A stretch of 64,000 nt of DNA, taken from positions 5,208,001-5,272,000 of the forward strand of contig OZ234497.1 of NCBI GenBank assembly GCA_965153455.1, given 5' to 3'. Of this stretch, positions 57,263 to 64,000 are shown piece by piece. Position numbers and translations under genes: made by a program. Position 1 is the first letter of the stretch. Each line of letters opens with the position of its first letter. The notes below the pieces were generated by a model. It had not been told where the DNA came from and made no database searches. It saw only the letters and a list, made by a program, of their open reading frames with translations. Source of the DNA: Sphagnum compactum (lineage: Eukaryota > Bryophyta > Sphagnopsida > Sphagnales).

Positions 57263-58864
57263 TCTGAGCTATCTTGGTAAATTTATGAACTATTTTGTGT
57301 GAATTGGTGATCAAGATTTTAAACAAAGTCTTCTGTTTAACATTTGCTATCACAAGAGCTTGTAATTTGCACATGTCTTTGTTTTTGACCAAATTGTGAT
57401 CTTTCTATTTGTGAAATCAAATACATGAATTTCATTTCATCTGGTAACTTGTTTCAAACACATGTTTTAATAATAAATAATCACTCTAGTTACTACAAAA
57501 TTTGAATCTTGAAGAGCTTTGCTTGATTCATGTAATTGTCCATTAGCAAGTTGAATATTTGTTATATTTTCACATGTAAATTCTAGTATTCTATATATAG
57601 GCCTATACCTCTTGCATTCTAAAATTGGATCTTGTCAAGTCAAATTGACAAATTTGTGCACTTAAATGTTGGTTAAAGATTTAGGCTAGTCGTGAACCTT
57701 GCCCAAGTGTGTGTGTTTTGGTATTGGGAATTTCAAAGATTTCTACATGTGAATTACTCTTCTCTCTAAGTTTTTTGCAATTTCATTTTGGGTTTGAAAA
57801 TAACTGGGAAGGCATGCATTGGTTTTTATAACGTCATGGTGTTTGAACAAATATTCCTTTCAATTTATGTTGTCTTTCCACAACATCTATGGAGCCTTTT
57901 TAGTACATAAATTTTTGCTTGTTTTTTGGGAGTGGAAAAAAACTACCACCCCTCCCAATTCCATGTAAGTTCATTGAAAATCAGAATATATCATGGTGAA
58001 CAAAAGCATTAACCAAAAAAAGAAGTGAGAAATTAAAGTTTGATTGAAATGAAAAATGATTTAGAAACCTACTAAAACAATAAAAAGAATGCAAGTATCA
58101 AATAGAAAATTACACACAAATACAAAACATATGTGAAGGGATGAATTTGCTTATGAAATTGCTTGCATTGTGAAATGTACCAAATGTTTGGACATAAAAT
58201 ATGGACCTGGATTGATAAAGTACATTATGCTTGGGAAGATGACATCTAACATGGACTATTGGTAAAGTAAACCCTTGCAAGGTGGTCACATGAATCCCAA
58301 CTAGTCATGCTATTCACATGGCTTTTTGTTGAAAAATTTTGCATGAAAGGATCATAAAGTAAATAGTTTACGATTTTTGACAATTTTGCAAAAAGCAGGT
58401 AGAACGTAGATTTGAAAAGTATTTTAACACTAGGTGATTCATTTTGAAGGAGAAAATTCTCATGATTTTATTACAAATTATGTTATAAGACATATTGCAA
58501 ATTGAGTATTTTTTATGGTGAAATTTTATTTATTTTGGAGATTTTTCTTAAAAAATCTACTAATGTAAATGGGTTTTCACCCATAAAATCCCTGCTTTTG
58601 AAAATTTGAAAAAAAATGAAAAAAAAGTTCCACAATCGTGAGAGCATGCTAGAATAGTGGATTTGGTTCACTCTAGCCAGTGTCCCACAAACTCCAGCCT
58701 CCAAACAGAAAACCCTCTTCATAGTCTTTGGAGGATACATCATGGCACAAGAATAATATAGCTACATGGTAGGTCACAGCAGACTTTCACAGACAACAAC
58801 TATAACCAACTCCCAAGAAAAAACCCAGAACTTAAAAGCAAAGAACTCACGCTTTGAAGAATAC
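57263..58864. other. 3' flank of P450 copy 2, duplicated
   Basis: Aligns with 2876-4506 apart from small indels. One indel of tens of bases near 57990-58010 replaces an A-rich tract. The duplicated DNA ends at 58864. Confidence 0.8.
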
Positions 58865-59685
58865 CCACCACTAGTATGAAGATGGTTCTTTCTGCAAAAC
58901 AATTGCCAACTGTGATTGCAAGCCCAGGGAGTTTTGCTCTCATAAGTGAAAAAAGCTCATTGATCTTGGGTTTGCAATTTTGTTCAAAATGGGTGGTGGT
59001 TCAAAATTATGTCAAAGAAGTAGGCCTTGGAATCAAGTGCTTGGAGGATTTCATCCTTCAGTTATCCTAGACAAAACATTAATGATAGCCATCACCCAAT
59101 CATGGGCAGGCAGATTCTGATACATGGCTGGCAGTCCACACAGAATGCAGTTCACTGAGCTGATTTGAATAAGGAACAGAAGGAAGATTCTTTCTTCTGA
59201 TTTGCTTCCTTACCCGTTCAACCTGTCACTCTATGTTGAGAACTGCGCAGGAACAGGCAGATGATCTAGATATCTTGCTAGATTCATGCCTAAATGCAAC
59301 ATAAGAAAATGAACATAAATTAATGTGGTGAAGTTGCACTAACTAAGGCCCAAACTAAATCGCTGACCCTGGAGCTGGATAGTATCAGTACCTCCCTTGG
59401 TAGGTCTTTGTCACTGTATATATGCATGTCCAAATACATGACGAATAACAACTGAAGCAGCATGGAGGGCCAGATAGCTTCCTAGCTTCCAATTTGAATA
59501 TGTGACTCCTCCTCACCTACTTCTCTGTGGTGCCAATTGCCCAGAGTGTAGACAAATATAGGAAAAACATTAGCACCATAGAAACAGCCATGTTGAAAAA
59601 ATTGGTGTTTACTGTTTCCTTGTGCATTTGTCCATGGCAAGCATGTGATAATCACATTCTGGTATGAGTAGAAGGAGGAACTGTC
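58865..59685. other. Intergenic between P450 copy 2 and MCTP gene
   Basis: Unique sequence that should contain the 3' UTR of the minus-strand MCTP gene. A 64-codon plus frame at 58876-59070 has no recognisable motif. No clear poly(A) signal was picked out. Confidence 0.6.
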
Positions 59686-62600
59686 TCATAAGATGCGGTC
59701 TGACTGTGATGGTAATCGGTTGAAGAAATTAATGGGTATAGCAGGAAAGGGGTCACGGAATCGTGGATGACGTAATACATACACGCCCAACAGAACTGCC
59801 ACTGCTTGGAAAGGTGTCACATACAGAACAATGGCTGTAACCAAGCAGAAGGCTACGAATATTGCAGTAGCCCTGTCAAACAGACAACAAGGAGAAATCA
59901 AATATGTTGAGTGTCACAAACTGATGAGAACAAGGTGGGGATTCTTGCAATGACCAGATGAAGGAAAATCTCATTACTTAAGGATTCAGCTTTGAGACAA
60001 CCCTTTTGACAAGGAAATGGAAGTCATACCTGGGATCTCGCCAACTGAGGAGAGAATGGAGCCGTTCACCTGTGGTGGCAAGTTCACCAAGTGCATTTTG
60101 AAGTCGACCAGCCACACCTCGCAGCCTCTCATACCTGTGCTTCAGCACCTGCACGTGTTCCTTCATTTAGGAAAGCTGTGACTTTTTTTCTTCAGGGAAT
60201 AACTGCAATAACTGCAAAGTCTCAGAGCACTAATAATGTAATCAGTGATTTTTGCACACAGTTGCACAGACTAACCTCCTGGGCTCTGTTTGCAGGGACA
60301 ACATTGAACTCCTCTTCCAGCTCATCAAGATCCCCAATGTGTTGACCTTGAGAGAGTTTAGCATCCATGAAAGGAGGTGTTCGAGACCGGAAGCGATAGT
60401 TCCAGGCTCCAATTAGAAACATGTATAGAAATATGGTGGGCAGCAAGAGCTCTGGGTGCCATACAAGTATTAATAGCAGGATGTGGACAAGCACTGTTGT
60501 CACAGGGCTCTTCCAGCTGCAAATATCCGAAAACCAGTTCATCACAGCCAACACGCCATTCAGCACACCCTGCATAGAGCAAAAATGTCAGGAATGATTA
60601 ACTCCTCTTCTAGGATCAAATGAACCAAAATGATCAGAACAAACCAGCACCATATGCCTGAACAGGTTTCCAAAGTGGTAGTTCATGAGTGAAGCTGATG
60701 CAACACAGAAGTGCAATCAGTGGGTGGTGGAAATTCTTTGATAAAATCAGTCCATATGACCCATACAGCAGACTGATGGATCTTAGGAATATTTGACAAG
60801 GTTGTCAAGGACAACTAAGTCTGAAAAGAGAACTCTCAAATTGCAAGAGGTTGTAAATTGGCATATATACCATGATTCGATAGTAGTTGGCTTTGCTTCT
60901 CCTCATGCTCCAGCGCTCTGCCTCTGTGTCAAGTATAAACTGCACCACCTCTTGCCTCAATGGAGGTTCTGATCGCATCAGTTTGAGGGCCACTATGTTC
61001 ATAGCTGCTACTCTCAGAGTTTCTGAATGCTTAGGATCAAGTGGATAGAAGAAATGCATACGTGGTAACTGCGACTGGAGGTAAGCATGCATCAAGTTCA
61101 GAGTGGAGGCACATGAGAACCGAACTGCCAGCTCCAGCTCCCCCATTTTCTTCACCCCCTGAGGTGTGACAACCAACAGGGGGTACGAGTTGGTGTATAC
61201 ACGGTCACTCTCAAGTGTTGAGAGACGGATTCTTACTTTCCCAACTGGAAGATCTTTTGCAGTGACCATCTTGTCCCCAGGAAAACTGTGTGCATGGCTG
61301 CATCATTCAAGTCATTTAATTGAGACACTCATTACTGATCACCAAGAACTGGTGAGTAACCTAGGTCACAAGGAGGAGCGATCTTCTATCTTAGAAACAA
61401 GGGTAGCAAATGGATCATATTTACAGATGGTACCATAGACTCACCGATTGTCAAACACACCAACTGTCACAACAGTGCAAGGATCATAGACCTCCCACGT
61501 GTACTGCTCATTCCAGCGAGGATTGAAACTTTCGAATATTGTTCGAGTTCGGATCCACTTTGGTCCATATTTTGCAACACAGTAAGCATCAGTGGTTCCA
61601 CGATTGTCCTTGGTGGTCTTCATGGGAAGGAGATTATTGGCACCATGGATACCCAATTCTAAGACACCAACAGAAGGCTTCCACAGCTGCTTTGCTGTGG
61701 GATGAGTGCAACTGATGTAGTTAGATGACTCATCCATGACATGGTAGCCTCCATCAAAAGAGAGTCGCAAATGAATACGCCCTAGAAATCCTCCTCCTTT
61801 TCCACCCTCCTTCTCCAATATGTACCACCTGATCCACCCACATGCAAGTTGAGCACTGACACTCTGAATCCCAGTAATTAGCAAGAACTACAATAACATC
61901 AATAAGATTTCCATGTCAGCTAGCTTAGAATACACATGCTATACATGCTATACCATGAGCAGAACTATCGGTAAAAGGGCAGAGGAGTGGGGACTGATGG
62001 GATGCTAAAAGTATTATCATCACCTTGAGGCTACTTGGCGACCATCAATGCGGTGCTCTACAGTGCTTAGAGGAATCCTGACTTGTCCCAGAATCTCCTC
62101 CTGCATGATGTCTTAAATCAGTAAGCAAACTTGGAATTCAAGATGCCACAACCACAACAGTTAAGATATTGAATGCTGCAGCTTCTACTTACTTTGTTAC
62201 CAACCCTGTCTTGAACCAGAATGTGCAATAGATCATCAAATGGCTCCATTGCTACAAACAGCAAGTCTTCATTCCAAAAGGGGCTTGCACTCCTCACTGA
62301 AGCTATTCGTGACCGCAGCATTTGGTAGGGACCCACATATGCCTTGATATACTGAAAGAAACCCAGCATCCAACAACCACCTTGCAATGAAACAACTATG
62401 AGACAACTTTCCCCACCTTCTGACCTTGAAAGCATGGTCATACGGGAAATGGACATTGCAGTGTACCGAGGAGAGTTTGCTCAAATATTTCAGTCAATAG
62501 CTCCTGAGAAAAAGTCTCAGAAAAAAACTGATAACACAGAGGAAGGTTTCAAGACACACTAGCTCTGGTAAGCGGCTCTTGTCGTTCCAGGTCAGATCCT

Positions 62601-64000
62601 GGGCTTCAACGATGTTCACTCGCAGATACCAGAGCTTTGGTGACACGTACACCTTGGACCGAAAGTGGGCATGGTCACCTGTATCAGACTGCCAGGCCTC
62701 AGGAAACACCTCATCTGCTTGAGTACCCCACCATATTGCAACCATAATCTCTCCTGGGTACCCAAGCAAGCACAAAACATTGAAAGTATAAGAAATGAGA
62801 CCAAAAAAGTAAATCACAAAAATTGTCCATCTGCACCTAATATTGCAAGGGTATACACAAAGTCTGGGCAAACATCTACAAAATTAGATTATCATTAGGA
62901 AGGCAACCCGTGGAGGTTTTGGAGTTGCTGGTATCAACCCATATTTCTGCAGCATATTGCTGATCAGTCAACAGGTCCAGGTTGAGAAATCGGAGTACCT
63001 TGAACTCTACCCCTCCCAGTTTTTGCCTCCAGCTTATACCATTGTGGGGCAAGTGGGTTTTCAGGAGGCTTCCGTTGTGGGACCTCAGCCAAGTCAAACA
63101 TGAGACCACCAAGAAAATTATCCTTTGAGGCATTGTCCTGTTCAAAAACATCAATAGCTCCACTGTTCATAGCACATGATCCTATATCATAAACATTGGC
63201 CATATACAAAACTGTTCATATGAGACATCAACCAGGGACCGGATCCTGTGCTGTGCTACAGACTTGAGAGTGAGACTTTAATGGCTCAAACTGGATAGAG
63301 TTTTCTGTGCCATGTCAGTGAAGAATATTCACAATGAAATCAATGCAAACTAGTTAGAGTATCCATGTTGCTGGAAGATTAACTTGATGTCATACTACAG
63401 CACCAAGAATTGAGGGTGGTATATTGTAGATTGTAGAAAAGTACCGCATCCCATACAGAGAGCTCAAGAGTTCCTCCTTGAATCTTATCTTTCCCCACAG
63501 CAAAGATCTGATTCCACTCTGGGTTGAGTTCACTCTTGATAATTTTGCTCTCTGTCTTGACAGCTCCCACTGTCAATCTCACATACTGTTGCAACATCAC
63601 AAACAGGGCAATGCATCTATCAGTGCAAGTTTGATGACAACATTGCACTCTTCCAAAGCCCAGAAATATCCTAGCAATGTTTCTTATAGGTTTGATAATC
63701 AGACATTTTGATCTGCTGAGTATAGATGCATGAATGAATGATGAGCTGAGATGCCAATTACTTACAGGATCACTCTTTCCTTCCTCATACTTTCCCATAA
63801 GACCCTGTGCCCTGACAACTCGAACAAACAGATAGGTCATCTGCTCAACAAGGTCATAATGTTGTTTGTAGTCAATTGCCTTTCCCAAATCAGGATTTGT
63901 TTCCTTGACAGTAAAATCTGCTTCTGGAACAGTAATAAGGTTCGGTCTGCGGGGTTCTGGCTGCTTGTCTGCCTTTGCTTCCTTTTTGGTCCCTCTGAGT
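59686..64000 (-). CDS. MCTP (multiple C2 and transmembrane) protein, QUIRKY-like, 3' part
   Basis: Eleven exons in transcription order: beyond 64000-63766, 63585-63445, 63137-62999, 62753-62560, 62351-62193, 62100-62024, 61828-61445, 61285-60871, 60569-60276, 60148-60030, 59872-59686. All joints keep frame and the coding is intact (about 780 residues seen; TGA at 59688-59686). It shows three C2 domains (starting near YLFVRVVRAQGL, LWYLRVNIVEAQDL and VGVLELGIHGANNL), then the plant PRT_C region with membrane segments (TTVLVHILLLILVW, IFLYMFLIGAWNY and ATAIFVAFCLVTAIVLYV) and the conserved SWRDPR and YVLRHPRFRD. Plant MCTPs sit in ER and plasma membrane at plasmodesmata and act in cell-cell transport and signalling. 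The linker before the first visible C2 and FLGGLMFDLAEVP recall the QUIRKY group, which has a further C2 upstream; that part is outside the window. Confidence 0.95.

Overview
The window is nuclear DNA of a land plant with a large, repeat-rich genome. Evidence: spliced A-type cytochrome P450 genes, a plant MCTP gene (C2 domains plus plant-specific PRT_C membrane region), Ty3/gypsy-type and Mutator-like element remains, and long AT-rich intergenic DNA. The ten introns visible in the MCTP gene and the kind of mobile elements suggest a non-angiosperm (a fern or lycophyte is my guess); this is inference, not proof.

Layout. 1-4506 and about 54334-58864 are two direct copies of one segment, each with a 55-bp minisatellite, a promoter foldback and an intact four-exon P450 gene of 526 codons. 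Both genes use a 22-nt micro-exon that carries the oxygen-binding I-helix motif. About 50 kb of mostly non-genic DNA separates them: AT-rich sequence and tandem repeats (4.5-8.5 kb); a pair of inverted repeats (about 8.54-8.81 and 21.56-21.81 kb) that bracket a decayed multi-exon gene of unknown family (10.3-13.0 kb), a solo LTR, a CCTA/CCCA tetranucleotide array (16.7-17.4 kb) and a decayed Mutator-like transposase (18.1-21.0 kb, minus strand); a foldback MITE (24.5-24.9 kb); an array of about a dozen short hairpins (25.7-26.5 kb); further LTR and tandem-repeat debris (27-35 kb). 59.7-64.0 kb holds the 3' part of an intact MCTP/QUIRKY-like gene on the minus strand, running off the right edge.

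The most striking object is a degenerate Ty3/gypsy-type retrotransposon at about 35.3-44.15 kb (plus strand). Its order is gag with zinc knuckles, protease, a C5 cytosine DNA methyltransferase domain with all main motifs in unpermuted order (DNMT3-like rather than DRM-like), reverse transcriptase, RNase H, integrase, and a C4HC3 PHD finger joined to the integrase C-terminus. An element pairing a DNA methylation writer with a histone-reader type finger is the best candidate here for an undescribed system. This copy is dead: many in-frame stops (mostly explicable by C-to-T change), at least two frameshifts, and altered protease and zinc-binding residues.

Other mobile DNA: three members of one solo-LTR family (one with a perfect 5-bp target duplication), three Mutator-like transposase fragments, one clear and one possible MITE, and a possible tRNA-derived SINE head. 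No rRNA, confident tRNA or CRISPR was seen.
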